A stretch of 64,000 nt of DNA, taken from assembly GCF_043290135.1 (NCBI RefSeq), contig NC_134710.1, positions 133,686,655-133,750,654 of the forward strand, read 5' to 3'. The number at the start of each line of letters is the position of its first letter. The first letter of the stretch is position 1. The notes below the pieces were generated by a model that had not been told where the DNA came from, searched no databases, and saw only the letters and a list, made by a program, of their open reading frames with translations. Shown here piece after piece: positions 12,003 to 23,313 of this stretch. The DNA is from Rhipicephalus microplus. Lineage: Eukaryota > Arthropoda > Arachnida > Ixodida > Ixodidae. Position numbers and translations under genes: made by a program.

Positions 12003-13009
12003 AAGAATGTTGCAGCTTTACCTAACAGGCGAAGCACTGATTACAATAGCAATACTGCTACACTGGAAAACTAACGAAGCAAGATAATGTTCGTAGTTTC
12101 ATCAACCGTGTTTACGGCAATAGACATCAGTTGACAAATTAAAAAGCATGGTGTTACACGCACAGAGGCAACTGTGGTCATCAGCTACACAGGCATAACT
12201 TGTCCTGAGCATTTTTTTCTCTCTCGAGAACCCCTGCAGTCAACATGTGTTGATGCATAACTGCGAAAAGAAACACTATATTTCAGAATTGTGCAGACTT
12301 TAAATTAGTCTTTTAGTGATTAGGTTTATGTTGTTGCAATCCCGGTGCCCAATCCCCGTCGAAAATAGCCGATATATGAGATGGGGGGAAAAGTGTTTCA
12401 AATTGCAACGTTAGTTAATTCAAACATATTAGCCTTTTTGTATGTGTGTTTTGAGCCCCATTAGAAGTCTATATCAACCAGATGTGACTCGGATACCACG
12501 TCATGTAGCCACCATAAACCGTTTACACGTGACATCAAACGCGAAATCTCGGTCTATAAACAAAAAAATGAAGTTGTGGCTTACCACCGCATAGCAGCGA
12601 GGTCGACGTTCGTGATCCGCTTTCTCCCCGTGGTAGTAAATGAAACATGAGCGTATAAACTTTTTCTGGTGTTGTTCCCCTGCTTCTGGGGGCGTCCGAT
12701 ACGCACAGTCAGTTAGGGACCTTTTAAAGGTACGCTAACGAGAAACACAAAGTTGAGGTGGAATGAGCAGGGGCACTGAAGAATGCGTGCAGTTCTGGTT
12801 GGGAGTGAAAAGATAAATTATTAGTGGAGATAGAACGATGACCAAATATCCCTTACTAAATTTCTCTTGCCCAAGACTCAGTGCCGAAGGAATGTCGCCA
12901 CGAAACAGATTGCTCTCAGCCAATTAGAAAGCGCCATCACACGTCACCACGCGCGCAATCGGCCGCTGCTTGGCCACGGTGGAGTGATGCCGCGGCTTGC
13001 ACCATTACC
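12003..13009. other. no gene recognised
   Basis: AT-rich up to about 12860, then more GC-rich towards the candidate exon at 13010. No repeat family was recognised. Confidence 0.4.
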
Positions 13010-13079
13010 ATGATGAATGTGGTTGCAGACTTCGAAGCTTGCCGCGAAGATTTCAGCATGGAAGCAGGAATGGATTTCG
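13010..13079 (+). CDS. candidate first coding exon, unknown product
   Basis: ATG ATG in a favourable context (TTACCATGATGA) opens a frame reading MMNVVADFEACREDFSMEAG then MDF. It runs into a near-ideal splice donor, TTCG|GTGAGTATG, at 13079/13080. The exon would be 70 nt and leave phase 1. The frame stays open beyond the donor, so a read-through ORF is the alternative (it continues to 13309). No acceptor-linked second exon was identified and no family is recognised. The upstream 100 bp is GC-rich, as expected of a 5' gene region. Confidence 0.3.
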
Positions 13080-14369
13080 GTGAGTATGCAAGGATCCCAC
13101 CTGCTCTCGTGGCGGCAGCAGCTTTCTGCGAACGAAGCCCGGCTCCGACTGACGGAAAGCAAAGCACCGTTTTTGTTGACGGAATGCGATGCTTCTCATT
13201 GCCGAATATTGTTTATTTATGCGCGTGTTTAATTTTTTTCTGTTTTATTACTGGAATTTCCATTTTGGAGAACTCGAGCAGAGGCGCTATGCCACGAAGA
13301 GAGTCGTGACAGAGCAGTGAGAGCAGAGCCATATGCGAGGCCCCTCAATCCGCCCCTGGAATGCGGCATGCGTCTGAAGAACACGTGAGAGGGTACCAAT
13401 GAAAAGCAATGTACCACGAGATCAAAATTGTCGAAGCCCCACCGTTATACGTGGGACAGTGGCAGAAGACGGATGAAATTCCATGCAGAATTCCATCCAG
13501 GCTCGCTCGTTTAAACGACGTCGACATTACTGAAGTCAGACTATACCTGGATGATATTTGTTGCCAACACGGTCACCGGTAGAAGCAAGAAAGCAAAGCA
13601 AACGTATGAGGTAGATATCAAAACGAATAGCTCTCGGCAAATCACGGCTGAACTACGTTTTTGATCATTGCAACAAACGAGAAAGAGCATTCAGATTATC
13701 GGCGTCAAATAAAACGCGAACAGCGGCAATCATTGTCTAGTGCACCCCGTTCAGTCATCACCGCGGACATGCGCATTATTGCAAAATAGAACTGATGCGC
13801 GCCCATCAATGTCGATGACTAGATGGAGCTCACTACACAGTTTCTAACACTTCTAAAGCTGACTTCACAGCAATAATGACATGAATGCACTCATAATAGA
13901 GCCATTTGCCATTGCAGCTTTACTTCCTGTATCTCTTTTTTGCTCTTCTGCATGAAGCCCACAACTGGGGACACGGGCACAGCAGTCGACATGCTACGAC
14001 TTTACAATAACGTGTCGCCACCTTGCTTCACAGAACTTTGCTCTAAAGACGGGTAGCCCGCAGCCCGAGCTCGTTTTTGCTCAGAGTTTTCCCTCTTCAA
14101 TCAGTCTCATTTCAGAACCATTCCATGTGCACTCGCATTTAAAAACAACAAGAGCTTGTAAAGCGTGACCAATGTTTTTGGTGTGGCTGCGTGCCACAGT
14201 TGGTGCATCGCGCATGCAGAAGAGCAGGGTGCGATTGCACATTTGCTCTTTTACTTTAAATATAACGAATATCCCGACACATGTCTGATAAAGCTAGCTT
14301 AGAAGGAGCAATGAGCCGAAGTCCCGCGCATGCGTTTGCTGCAAGCACTTCCGAGAAGGCGACTATCCT
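13080..14369. other. intron or intergenic; nothing recognised
   Basis: Mixed-composition DNA without SINE, LINE or domain matches. If the exon at 13010 is real, this would be the start of its first intron. Confidence 0.4.
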
Positions 14370-14584
14370 CCGTATTCAGAAACGCTCCTCGACTCGACTT
14401 TCACCCTTCACTTGACAGAGTGGAGCACTGCACCGCTACTCGGCTAAAAATGATGCTGCGCTACTCAAGGATCGCAGGAGAATATTGCTGATATGCAGTG
14501 ACTTGCCCTGCGTAGAGACGGCGCTCCCATCGGCTTTCTCAGGTGAAGGTGATGCGTTGAGTGAAGGGACGTTCTAGAATACGG
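14370..14584. mobile_element. 215-bp MITE-like element, copy A
   Basis: The ends read CCGTATTCAGAAACGCTCC at the left and, reverse-complemented, CCGTATTCTAGAACGTCCC at the right. Roughly 30 of the outer 45 positions pair as a terminal inverted repeat. The whole unit recurs in inverted orientation at 29091-29308 with clear similarity throughout (for example TTTCACCCTTCACTTGACAG and GATATGCAGTGACTTGCC). No coding capacity. Target-site duplication not identified. Confidence 0.65.
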
Positions 14585-14589
14585 GGTTA

Positions 14590-15489
14590 TGTCTCCAGAC
14601 TGCCATGAGGACACAAATGTTAATTTTTTTGTGAGTGACATTGACTTCACACCTTCCTCTCCATCAGAAGACGCAAAGACCTCGAAGTCTTATAAAAAAG
14701 AAATACTTCAGGCACGTCATCTCTCATAGTCAACCCCAACCTACGCACGCTGATCGGGGAAAATATCGTAGGGAAAGTACCGCTACACAAAACAAAACGA
14801 GAAGGGGCGACGTAGTTAGATGGAATATAGCAGTCTGTGAACGTGTTTGTGGTTTGAAAAAGATAACATTGAAGCCTTGCAGGAAAGCCCCTACTTAGTT
14901 TTATTCCTTTGATTCTTTCATCCCGACAACTGTCCGTGAAAAGTCGCCGTCAGCTTGGAGGCGGACATGTTTGTTGAGTTGGTAAAAAGCTTTTTGACCG
15001 TAAGTCTTTAGCCACAAGACCACGGGTAGTGCTTTCCCTTTCCAATTATCACTTCACTTTTTTAAGCCGGGAAAAACAAATTAGTTTGGGTCAAACCAGA
15101 AGAAAACGAACATTTCAAGATATGAGCTCAGTGGCAACGCTCGAAGGAAGTTAGGAACGTTTCGCCTCTCACCGCACCGATATTACAGTTGTATATACGT
15201 AAACATATGTTTACAACATATGCCACTTACAGACATATGCCAGATCAACAATAAAAAGAAGTTGGAATTCCTACCCAGCATACGTACGTTCACAGCCACC
15301 GGCTTTTTACTTCCATGAGCCACAGGCTCCCCGAAGATTGTTTTGTTTGTTAAAAGAAAGGAGCACTATTGAGCTAGTCAAAAGGGCTTCTAGCCTGACG
15401 AATGGTAACAGGTGCGACGAAGGTGAGGAAGGGGGTATTGAAACAGCTTGGCGGCATGCCTTCATTGGTTTTGAACCTGTGGTGGCAAC
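14590..15489. other. nothing recognised
   Basis: No repeat family or gene signature was seen. Short open frames only. Confidence 0.4.
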
Positions 15490-15637
15490 CTTTCCACGTG
15501 CCGTCGGGGGCTAGCACCCCATAGAGTCCTCAGGAAGTTCCTAAGCACATGTTCAGCGGACTCGGCGAGGCGCCTCCTCTCAAGTGGTGCCCAGGGCACT
15601 TGTACCCCCTTGCCCCCTCCCCTTAGTTACGCCACTG
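15490..15637 (-). mobile_element. one end of a hAT-like DNA transposon
   Basis: On the minus strand the piece begins CAGTGGCGTAACTAAGGGG at 15637 and continues AGGGGGCAAGGGGGTAC. CAGTGGCGTAAC followed by G-rich sequence is a widespread hAT-type terminus in animals. No matching opposite terminus lies within about 1 kb to the left, so this is a truncated copy. Confidence 0.5.
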
Positions 15638-15639
15638 TA

Positions 15640-16576
15640 TGCTAACCCTATGATATAGGAAAACAGCAGAGTGTATCAGAGAACAAATTGAGGTAAGTCG
15701 ACATCTTACCATATATTTAAAGAAACTCCTATGTTTGAAGACGCTTAAACCAAATTTGTGTTTCTTGAGCGACAGCTCCGTTTGGCCTGCTTGGACAACC
15801 GACAAGACCACTGGGCTGCACAGATTCAACTTTATGGCATGCCATAGTTTAAGCAAGGACGAGACTTGTGCTCCCGAACTTTGGGATTCTGTCGACAAGC
15901 ATACGGTGTTGTGCAGTAGAATGTTTCACGCACAAATGCATTTTATTACGGCTTGCGAACACGCAAGCGAGCGTGATTCCTCTTCAGTGCGACTAGCGTT
16001 TCACTAATTCACTTTGGCTGGCACTGCAACGAGACGTGATGCGCGTCGTATGAGCTGATGAACGTGATGAACGACCTGATATACTGGAGAAACATCGGCG
16101 CGAACTTTGCGCCATCTCGCGGGCAATGTGTAAGCACTTTGCTGTGGCGCTGGTGCAGCTCAAAGACAATGGTGTGACTTTCGCCAAGTTTGAAGGTCAG
16201 AATTACAATATCGGACATTTTCTGGACTTAGACCTGAACGAGTAAAGCTATCACTTTAAAATGGATTTTGACATGTCACGCAATGAGAAAAGCAGATAAG
16301 CAGTGGTCACTTAGAAAGCGTCAGAATGAATACCAAGAAAGAGAAGCGCGGGTGATGACGGCGAAGCGTCAGGGAATTCATCGAAACCAGGGTCGTAGCC
16401 AAGAGGTGGCATTCCGATGAGTGAACATGACTTTTTTTTTTGGTGAATACAAATAATATTCCGTGTTAGTCCCACTTGATTGGTCAATACTTACTGTCAG
16501 TGAAATAAGCGTGGGCCACCGGGAATATGGTATAACGAGCGCTTTTCATTGGCCACTTCATAATAAGAAAAGTTAA
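15640..16576. other. nothing recognised
   Basis: Short opposing open frames at 15623-16218 without a recognisable family. No SINE or LINE piece before the target site of the SINE at 16590. Confidence 0.4.
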
Positions 16577-16589
16577 TTAAAGAAGCTTT

Positions 16590-16834
16590 AATTTATTTGA
16601 TAGATATGTGAGGCTCAACGTCTCAATACCACAATATGATTATGACAGACGCTGTAGTGGAGGGCTCCGGAAATTCGGACCACCTGGGGTTCTTAACGTG
16701 CACCCAAATTTGATCACGCGGGCCTATAGCATTTTCGCGTTCGTCGAAAATGCAGCCAACGCAGCCGGGATTCGATCAAACGACCTGTGGGTCAGCAGCC
16801 GAGTACCTTAACCACTAGACCACCACGGCAGAGC
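16590..16834 (-). mobile_element. full-length tRNA-derived SINE with 13-bp TSD
   Basis: The copy runs from an AT-rich tail at the left through the body (GGAGGGCTCCGGAAATTCGG, CACCTGGGGTTCTTAACGTG) to the head. On the minus strand the head reads GGTGGTCTAGTGGTTAAGGT (box A) and GATCGAATCCCGGC (box B). It is flanked by TTAAAGAAGCTTT at 16577-16589 and 16835-16847, a perfect 13-bp target-site duplication. This defines the ends and shows retrotransposition. Confidence 0.92.
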
Positions 16835-17234
16835 TTAAAGAAGCTTTCAAAATTTATTCTGTTAATTTTAAAATGCAGTAAAATCCAAGCTTGCATGAAA
16901 AGTATTTTCGTTGAGAGTGAAAAACAGCGCACTACCCAAGTTCTACCGCTGTGCATGTATAGCAGCGACATTGTCTCAACATGAAATCCAAAGTTGACGA
17001 AACTAGCCAGGTCGTCTCTTTTAAATATTTTACATGGCTGGTGTACTTTCTTTTGATACCATCTCAATATCTTGTCATCACCCAATAAAATCACGCCAGT
17101 AAAGCGCGGTTCATGCTCCTGGTACGTTACAACCCCAACAAAACACGCACTAGCAAAACAGCAATCTTTGAAAACAACACTACTAAAGGTTTCGTTTTTT
17201 TTTTATTTCAGACACTGCATAGCACATGAGCTGG

Positions 17235-17440
17235 TTTAAAAGGTTTAACTTCCCAAATTGACTCAGGTTAGAGGAGACTCTCTAGCCGAGCGCGGCGGAT
17301 AATTTCGACCCCCTAGGGTTCTTTAACGAATTGACATTGCATAGCAACTCGGTCGCATTTTCCCTCTATTGAAATGCAACTGCCACGGCCGGGTCGAACT
17401 CGCGTTCTTTGGGAAAGGAATAGAGTGCTGCAAACACTGA
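17235..17440 (-). mobile_element. decayed tRNA-derived SINE
   Basis: AAAAGGTTTAACTTCCC, CCTAGGGTTCTTTAACG, the ATTGACATTGCATAGCAACTCG block (as in the CAGTGACATCGC subtype) and CACGGCCGGGTCGAACTCGCG, a box B remnant, follow in the expected order on the minus strand. Heavily mutated. Confidence 0.6.
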
Positions 17441-17709
17441 GGCATCACAACAGCTTACAACGCATCTAGATCAAAAATACTGAACTATATACGTAAGGGC
17501 TCTTATTTGTCAAGATCAGGTGTCACAAAGACGAGAAACGCACAGCCCTTGGAAGCACCTTGCGCCGCCAGACATTCGAAATTACTAGCCTTTTAATCCT
17601 CGAAGGTTCTCCAATCTTCAATATGCACTTCTGTCCTGCATCACACCTCCACAGTAACTCAAACTAGTGAAGTGACCTATACCCGTATGAAGTCAGACAT
17701 ATCCTGGAT

Positions 17710-17741
17710 TCGGGACGTTAAATCCCACATATCAATCAAAT
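17710..17741 (+). mobile_element. isolated 3' tail of the SINE
   Basis: CGGGACGTTAAATCCCACAT followed by ATCAATCAAATC equals the last 30 or so bases of the SINE on the plus strand. Everything 5' of it is missing. Flanking duplications are not clear here. Confidence 0.7.
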
Positions 17742-17744
17742 CGA

Positions 17745-19590
17745 TTGAAACCGTCGGCCCCGCCAACATTGGTGAAGCGACAGAAACGGCGCACATGTGG
17801 GAGCGTGCTCGAGTAGCTGCACTGGGTTCGTCTCTGTGAGACCAACGCGATGTTTATCTTCGATAACGCAAGCGGAAGCGGCTGTCGTTGGAAAGAAATG
17901 CACGTAAAGGAAAGCAGCGCGAGTGAGCGCCGACGAGAATGCGAGCTGACAAGCGCCAATTAAAGAGCCAGCTCTCCCAGCCAGGCGTAGCGTATGCCTA
18001 GCCCCACGAGCCGATCGAGACAACTCGACAATGTGCATACCCGAGGAATCCGTTCACGTGACGACGCGACAAACACGTGCTTGAACGTGGTGCAACTGTG
18101 CAGTTCAGGAGACAGACAACGGCGAACCACCAGTGGTGAACGACATCGGTGCGTTAAACTATGAAAACAAAGAACGGCCGGAACAAAAAAAAAAACTAAG
18201 TAAAATAAATAAATAAGTAAATAAATGTTCCTTCGCTTTCAGTCGCAAGGTTGAGTGTGGGACCCTTCTTCCACTGAACATAGAACGCCTCAGATTATCT
18301 ATTCCTGGAAATGTCTCTTTCCGGCTACGTGATCATGCATGTGGCAGAGCTCGCTTTACGTGTATCTAAATCACTGTGTGTGCGCGTGTGCGTGCATGAA
18401 AAAACTTGAAGCCGAAACACGAAATACTCTTGAGTATTTTTTTTTTCATTGCAACATTACTAGATTTTTTTTCTCGGTAAGCAAAGAATCAAAGCGCGGG
18501 CGCACAATGTTTCAAAGCAGCGCTTTTGTAATTAGCGACTGAAACTAAACGCCGCACTTCAATATTCGAGTATCGGTTAAAGTACCAGTCACTCTCAGAC
18601 TTCAGTGCTTACAGATCTTTCAATTGCCACGTTCCCAGTTGCACATACACAGTTTCCCAATTTCTCGGGCTATAATATTTGTTAGGTTGTCTGGCAGGTC
18701 ACATACCACAGGCCCAAATAGTATAGCGTGGAATAGTGGTTATAGGTACATACAGACATCCTAAAAAATAAAATAGTGAAGTTTCTAACTGGTATTATTC
18801 AAACTAAAATTCTTATTTTCACTAAGTTCTCCTGAAAAAAAAAAGCTTTCGTGAGCAGTGGTACAGAAGTTTAGCTGACGTTTAAAAGGCCCAAGATTCC
18901 ACAACGTTTACTGCAGACGCAAGGACTGCGTAGTGCCACCGGCGTTTTCGCACGCCTTTTTAGAACGTTATTTTTTCACGCACCAAGAACTGTCTCAGCA
19001 GTCGCATGAGCATACACACAAACACAACAAGAACAACAACATAAACAACGACAACAGCAACAGCAACAAAAGCGAAACAGCAGTTAAGATTAAAAATAAC
19101 TTTTCCCTCCGTGTGCGTCGATGGCGAAAGAAGCGTCGTTCAGCACCCTCGACGGTCCTTCTCGTCCCCATGCACCACTCCACTAAAGTCTCGGAAGTCT
19201 ATTTTCCGCCCCGCCAGTCAGGCGTTGTATGGCCCTCGTAACCCTTTTGTTCGCCCCGGCGCTCACCGTAGTGGCATCGTGTGAGTGATACTTTTTATGC
19301 TCTCTGGCGTGAGAAAAAAATAGACAAAGCAATACTGATACAAAGCGAAGAAAACAGTCATGAAACCATTATTGTTGTAGTCCACACTTACTGATTTGAC
19401 GAAACAAAATTAATTAGAGTTACCCACAGGCAGCTCCTCGATGTCATGAGAATATTTTCTGAGTGTGCGCTGTAATTATATCGGCGCTAAAACTTACCGA
19501 CACTTTGACCAAGTGTCGCTCGGCGTTACTGACATCTGGAGGTGACAGCACGAGAGAGAGGCAGTCGCCGTATAAATTAGTCAATATAGT
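17745..19590. other. no gene recognised; GC-rich 17750-18160
   Basis: 17750-18160 is CpG-rich with a CACGTG E-box near 18055. This could be a promoter on either strand, but no gene start is evident. The remainder holds a (AAAT)n-like tract near 18200, T-runs and a CAACAACA-rich tract at 19020-19075. Confidence 0.35.
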
Positions 19591-19596
19591 GCATGT

Positions 19597-19845
19597 TCAG
19601 CAAACTCGCGTCAATTTGTCAGGCTCATTCAAAATGTCAGAATCAAGAAACGGTGGATTAAACAGAGGCCAAGAAACTGGGTATTTTTTCATTCGTATTA
19701 TTTCATATACGGGCTTGCCTCCGATGGCAAACAGAGTGTCACGCCATTCGTCAGCGTATTGCCAGAGACCGCCACTAACACACTCAGCGAATGTCAAAAT
19801 TACCGGCAATATTGCAACTAAAAATAATTTTAAAGTGATGTGCAT
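19597..19845 (-). CDS. small secreted protein, 82 aa, family not recognised
   Basis: An uninterrupted minus-strand frame from ATG at 19845 to TGA at 19597. The first residues, MHITLKLFLVAILPVILTFA then ECVSG, form a textbook signal peptide with a likely cleavage near Ala20 or Gly25. The mature part is about 58 residues, aromatic-rich (YADEWRDTLFAIGGKPVYEI), with few cysteines (one in the signal region and one at the C-terminus). Architecture and size fit a secreted, possibly salivary, tick protein. The WxxTLFAxxGKPVYE stretch faintly recalls the start of tick lipocalins, but this is not established. Only one exon's worth of protein is present, so it may be the 5' part of a larger gene or a pseudogene. 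No good GT donor lies near its end. A SINE piece lies about 85 bp upstream of the ATG. Confidence 0.45.
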   Translation of the reverse strand: MHITLKLFLVAILPVILTFAECVSGGLWQYADEWRDTLFAIGGKPVYEIIRMKKYPVSWPLFNPPFLDSDILNEPDKLTRVC

Positions 19846-19928
19846 CACAACTAACTACCGCTATCGTTCATTCCGAATGAAACTGTTTTGCTACGTATCG
19901 CCGAGCCGCCAATACAGTGTCATTACAA

Positions 19929-20037
19929 AAAGAACCCCAGGTGGTCTAAATTTCCGGAGCCCTCCACTACGGCGTCTCTCATAATCATATGGTGATTTTG
20001 GGACGTTAAACCCCACATATCAATCAATCAAATCAAT
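19929..20037 (+). mobile_element. 5'-truncated SINE with 14-bp TSD
   Basis: The piece begins inside the body (AAGAACCCCAGGTGGTC) and runs to the tail (TTAAACCCCACATATCAATC). It is bounded by CAGTGTCATTACAA at 19915-19928 and 20038-20051, a perfect 14-bp duplication. The 5' truncation therefore happened at insertion, as in LINE-type target-primed reverse transcription, and not by later deletion. It sits upstream of the minus-strand secreted-protein ORF at 19597-19845. Confidence 0.92.
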
Positions 20038-20119
20038 CAGTGTCATTACAAGTGCAGCTCATTCGATCAACAGAACGATACTTGCACTCAACAAAGCGAG
20101 ATAACAAAAGATAATATGA

Positions 20120-20308
20120 TCAGAATATAACCAACCACTATACATAGCCTTCATAGATTACGAGAAGGCGTTTGATTCAGTAGAAATATCAGCCGTCATG
20201 CAGACACTGCGGAATCAGGGCGTCGATGAGGTATATATAAACATCCTGGAAGAAATCTACAGGGGATCAACTGCTACCATAGTGCTTCATAAAGAAAGCA
20301 ACAGAATA

Positions 20309-20310
<2 letters not shown>
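20120..20310 (+). pseudogene. LINE reverse-transcriptase fragment (RTE-like)
   Basis: In one frame the DNA reads NQPLYIAFIDYEKAFDSVEI and continues with an RT-like stretch to HKESNRIPI. FIDYEKAFDSV is the first catalytic aspartate motif (motif A) of non-LTR reverse transcriptases of the endonuclease-RT type. About 60 codons remain. The fragment ends abruptly at an (AT)n tract, and the YADD motif and everything after it are missing. It cannot encode an active enzyme. Confidence 0.85.

Positions 20311-20356
<46 letters not shown>
20311..20356. repeat. (AT)n microsatellite
   Basis: About 23 AT units directly abut the RT fragment. Confidence 0.95.
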
Positions 20357-20359
<3 letters not shown>

Positions 20360-21022
20360 CGTGAGGCGAAGGCCTAGTTCATGTTCCGGTATGGTTTGAC
20401 CTCTACGACTCGCCAAGCTCTGAAGGTGCCATGCGTATCCACAAAAAAAAAAAACGCGAAACGCACATTTACACTCTCATAAATGATAAATCCCATAAAT
20501 AAACAAGGAGTATTTTTCTTTATTTTTTCTTTTTAAAACTACATGCAATGGTAATACGTTCTTATTAGAATATTCTAATTCGTTATCAAACGTAATAGAG
20601 TTGGAGTGAAATACTGATGAGTTATACACTTTTACATCGGGTGAAGAGGACCGTTCTGGCAAACAGCACTCGCCTCCTTTTTTGCAAGTGCGTGACGGCA
20701 CAGAGTGCGCGGGCTGCTGCTCGGATGAGTGGCGTTGTCGAGCAATTTCGGGAAGGTTTAGGTCGACCTGCGGATTTCGCTCTCTTCTATTGCAATGTCA
20801 CCCAGAGGAGTGTGAATGGGAAACCACGGTGTGTGTGTTTTTTTTTTCAATTTTATTGCGATTTCTGTGGTGTAACAACTAGCCTGGTAACGCACTTATC
20901 GCTGCAGCTGATGTAGCGTTAGAAGCACCGACGAGAGCTTCCTTACTTCGTTACTTAGGCGATTTGCTGGCGCAGTATTAGCAACCACCGACAAAAACTT
21001 CTAAAAAAAAAAAACCCTTCAA
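20357..21022. other. no repeat recognised; possible short exon near 20728
   Basis: An ATG near 20728 opens MSGVVEQFREGLGRPADFAL then FYCNVTQRSVNGKPR before CACG|GTGTGTGTG, a weak donor-like site. The composition is protein-like but start context and donor are both poor, so no gene is called. Confidence 0.25.
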
Positions 21023-22730
21023 TTGGTGCAAGCTCTCATAATAAGCAGATTGACCTACCACCACCCCTGTCATAACCTCACCCAAACCAATACAAAGAGG
21101 ATGGACACCTTTCTCCGTACGGCCCTAGAGGCTGCTTTGGGATTGCCCCATTACGCGTCAACGCAGCTCATAGTACGACTTGTGGTTCACAACACCATAC
21201 CAAAAATAGTTGAAGGACATCGTAACAGCCAAATTGAACTCATCCGCCGGACAAGACAGGGCTGTCTCATTATATCTCGGTTAGAATACAGCCTGCCAAA
21301 CAAACCGCAACAAGAACCGAGAAATCTTTCACGCAATGTTAGAAAAAAAAAAGTATCTGCAATACCCCGTAATACACACCCTGACCGACATAAAAGCCGG
21401 GGAGACTTGAAGCTCTAATGCGAGTCCTAAAGGCGACGGCACATCTAACGCACCAGTCCTACTGTTTTATCTGAGACATATGGGCGCCGCGATCTTGACC
21501 TGTTGAGCAGATGTTTTCTTGTTTTTGTATATTGAAATTATAACAACCACAAAACATTGTATGCACCAACCCAGCCAGTTTCATGCGTACACGTTTAACT
21601 TAACAATATGCGTTTAGTTCTTAAAGATGCAAAACTGAAACCCATCCGTAAAATAGTCTATACACTGACGCGGCCCCGTGTCCACAGAAACGGGCCATAT
21701 GTGTTTTGCCGTGGAGAACAATGCCGACTCTAACGGTTCAGCTACGTTTAACGCTGTGGGCAGTGGCACGGTGGAAGAGGCTGATATCACCCTTGTTTTA
21801 ATACTGGCACCGGACTAACCAATCATCGTAGTTACTGGTTCACAAACTACCTTCGGAAACATAGCGAAAGGAATGGTGACACCCTATATACACCGTAATC
21901 TGAACTCAATACACCCCACAGGTTGCATATCGTCTAGACACCTGGGCCCGCCTATACATGGCAATGAAGGCGCCAATGCGGTAGCTCAAGAGCTCACAAA
22001 ACTAGCGGCATCGGACGAGCTGTTCAACCTAGCCGACGCACCAACAGAACCATTAACCTATACACTGATACACTACAACATTACGGGACAGGCAGTATAC
22101 TCTTCCCACCACCACACAAATCACTCAAGCGAGAGGATGCTGTTGTCCAGCGGCAACTTCAGACAAATTATTTTCCTTGGCTTTTCTTATACGTCATCTC
22201 TTGAACCCCACATAATAGTCTCATATAGCGCCTCTATAAAATGGATTGATTTGATTCATATGTGGGTTTAACGTCCCAAAACCCCCATTCGATTATGAGA
22301 GACGCCGTGGTGGAGGGTTCCGGAAATTTCGGTCACCTGGGGTTCTTTAACGTGCACCCACATCTGAGCACAGGGGCCTACAGCATTTTCGCCTCCATCG
22401 AAAATGCAGCCGCTGCATCCGGGATTCGATCTCGCGACCTGTGGGTCGGCAGCCGAGTACCTTAGCTACTAGACCACCGCGGAGGGGTCTATACCATGGA
22501 GCAAAGTCCATAGTGTATCACTGTACTTACAAATGTCTACTCTCATCGGGCTACCCGCTTATTCCTTCTCCCTCATATTTATCCTGGGAGACTGCGCTGA
22601 CCAGCTCAAAGCCGCAGGGGCAGCGTCGGCTGATACAGCTCGCACGTGGAGTGCCGCGAGTGAATAGCACTCTGAACTAAGGGCTACACCCACGAGGACG
22701 ATCGCTCATAATTAAAAACTTCTCTCTCAC
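21023..22730 (+). pseudogene. LINE with RT C-terminus and RNase H, disrupted
   Basis: 21023-21300 reads as the C-terminal part of a non-LTR reverse transcriptase (QALIISRLTYHHPCHNLTQT, then RTALEAALGLPHYAST and VHNTIPKIVEGHR). 21655-22070 is an RNase H-like region (VYTDAARV, then HLGPPIHGNEGANAVAQELT, the pattern of the last RNase H motif). After the SINE at 22246-22487 the frame resumes with PSYLSWETALTSSKPQGQRR and LIQLARGVPRV, the usual end of this protein type, stopping at 22680. Stops and frameshifts are numerous. A 3' end resembling ATTAAAAACTTCTCTCTCAC lies near 22710-22730. It belongs to a LINE group carrying RNase H (I/R1/Jockey relatives). Confidence 0.8.
22246..22487 (-). mobile_element. 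full-length SINE nested in a LINE, 13-bp TSD
   Basis: A complete copy from the TTGATTTGATT tail to the head GAGTACCTTAGCTACTAGAC (minus-strand box A) and GGGATTCGATCTCG (box B). Flanks TCTATAAAATGGA (22233-22245) and TCTATACCATGGA (22488-22500) form a 13-bp duplication with two later changes. It splits the C-terminal region of the LINE at 21023-22730, so it is younger than that LINE. Confidence 0.9.
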
Positions 22731-23313
22731 TTCACAGCGGGGTAACCAGCTACATTCAACTTATGCTCCTCACAAGCCTTGAAAAATCTGGACATTGAAT
22801 GAGCACGCAAGTTCTTTGTCGTGGGGTTACAACTGCCGACAGACAGCAGTGTGTAACGTGGACGATATGCGATATGAAAGCCGAATAGTAAAAAAAAAAT
22901 CAGTTTTGTGGTTTCGTGCGTAAAACAACTTCTACATACTACCTCAGGAAGACAATTTTTAGGTGGTCAGAAAGCGTGCTCGACAAGTCCCGCAGTGACA
23001 TGTAATTCTCTCTCTAAGCGACGAAACAAAAACCGCGCTGTTGCACTTTCCTATAGAGCTTCTTGAAGTGCTAACTTTGATGCTTAGCTTCTTCGCGAAC
23101 AACGGAAAGAATTTTACAAAAGCAATACATCTGGTAGACAAAGTTCTTTAAAAAATGATAAAAATGAACCATTCTTGATGCCGATCGTAGGCTATAGCCG
23201 GGATGTTCTTCGTGGCTAATCGGCAGAAGAAATTCTCTAACAATTTTACCGTCGAATTATGGCCACCGAAACAAATGAAATATTGCGACTTCCTCAGAAA
23301 ATAAATAAATAAA
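22731..23313. other. nothing recognised
   Basis: AT-rich DNA with short frames. Ends in an AAATAAATAAAT tract next to the SINE at 23314. Confidence 0.4.

Noticed and set aside
12881..13309. 142-codon ORF as one continuous protein
   Set aside because: It contains an almost ideal splice donor at 13079 and the part after it becomes hydrophobic and AT-rich, so an exon ending there is the better model.
16385..16410. CCAGGGTCGTAGCCAAG as a hAT-like terminus
   Set aside because: It resembles CAGGGGCGTAGCC ends but has mismatches and no partner end or duplication nearby.
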